In this document: positions 63,758 through 64,000 of the stretch, piece by piece | How positions within the stretch are numbered: the stretch's first letter is position 1 | Layout: each line of letters opens with the position of its first letter | DNA from: Burkholderia sp. OK233 | GTDB lineage: Bacteria > Pseudomonadota > Gammaproteobacteria > Burkholderiales > Burkholderiaceae | Length of the DNA stretch: 64,000 nucleotides | Direction: 5' to 3' | Assembly (NCBI RefSeq): GCF_900230185.1 | Contig: NZ_OCSR01000001.1 | Span: forward strand, 2,418,001-2,482,000 | The notes under the pieces: generated by a model | What the model saw: the letters and a program-made list of their open reading frames with translations, nothing else | What the model was told of the DNA's origin: nothing | The model's database searches: none | Translations under genes and position numbers: made by a program

Positions 63758-64000
63758 TTATCGCGCCACTGTTGGCTCGAAAGCAGTGCCATACACTTCG
63801 GCAGCGGCTTCCCGCAAGGCTTCGAGCACGACGGAGGCCGCCGGCGAAAGCAGATGCGACTGGCGCGTGATGATACCGAATGTATCCATTCTGCACGGTA
63901 AATCGACCGGTACCTGCTTGAGGACACCGTACTGTTGGTACTGACGCGCCACTTCGTCAGGTAAAACCGCCAACATGTCGCTTTGAAGTAATAAGCTCGA
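63758..64000 (-). CDS. LysR-family regulator, C-terminal part (cut by window edge)
   Basis: Reading leftward, the frame enters at the window edge and stops at 63758. It contains SDMLAVLPDEVARQYQQYGVL and FGIITRQSHLLSPAASVVLEALREAAAEVYG, which match the C-terminal half of a LysR effector domain. The DNA-binding part is outside. It ends 149 bp from the yaeQ start. Confidence 0.8.
   Translation of the reverse strand, partial: SSLLLQSDMLAVLPDEVARQYQQYGVLKQVPVDLPCRMDTFGIITRQSHLLSPAASVVLEALREAAAEVYGTAFEPTVAR

Overview
The window reads as the origin-proximal part of the main chromosome of a Burkholderia-group betaproteobacterium, most likely Paraburkholderia. The reasons are the high GC content, the rsmG-mnmG-parA-parB cluster with near-consensus parS sites, a type II secretion cluster with gspC on the opposite strand between gspF and gspG, a DUF3717 protein, and several tandem Liv-type ABC operons. 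Genus is inferred from content, not from a database search.

Layout. 1-3.8 kb: parB (cut by the window edge), parA, rsmG and mnmG, all leftward, with one parS inside mnmG and a second parS inside the terminator that follows. 3.9-10.5 kb: a leftward branched-chain amino acid/amide-type ABC operon with two tandem binding-protein genes, livH, a fused livM-livG and livF. 11.0-15.9 kb: a second leftward Liv operon (livG, livF, binding protein, livH, livM). 16.2-20.2 kb: a GMC oxidoreductase and mmsA, separated by a ~725 bp inverted-repeat element. 20.3-30.5 kb: LysR, a CYTH protein, a divergent Lrp/phhA-phhB phenylalanine-catabolic locus, a DUF3717 gene, an OmpR-type two-component system, a SET-domain protein, an Old Yellow Enzyme, a glutamine amidotransferase and a MarR regulator. 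30.5-34.3 kb: a YbdK-type ligase and a CPA2 antiporter flanked by two long gene-free stretches that both carry DnaA boxes and repeated GTTTAC/GTTAAC words; this is the best replication-origin candidate. 34.3-39.0 kb: mnmC, an HU gene, a CobW-family GTPase and a lytic transglycosylase.

39.5-52.3 kb is a complete type II secretion cluster (gspD-E-F, opposed gspC, gspG-H-I-J-K-L-M-N). A second copy of the inverted-repeat element lies at the gspJ/gspK junction and extends or disrupts the start of gspK. 52.4-57.1 kb holds drug-efflux genes (NodT-type outer-membrane factor, MarR, EmrB) without an EmrA adaptor. A half copy of the repeat follows emrB. 57.5-64 kb contains a lipoprotein, gshA, the alkylation-repair pair ada-alkA, a probable small RNA with a duplicated anti-Shine-Dalgarno word, a VOC protein, yaeQ and a LysR regulator cut by the window edge.

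The most unusual signal is the repeat family at about 17.94-18.66, 47.73-48.47 and 57.19-57.43 kb. Each arm contains the same 15+15 bp hairpin. The flanking genes show a strand-asymmetric shift in base composition (G/T-rich before a left arm, A/C-rich after a right arm on the + strand) that does not depend on gene direction. Other strong leads are parS embedded in a terminator, the candidate origin, and an 11-bp phased repeat array in front of the two-component system.
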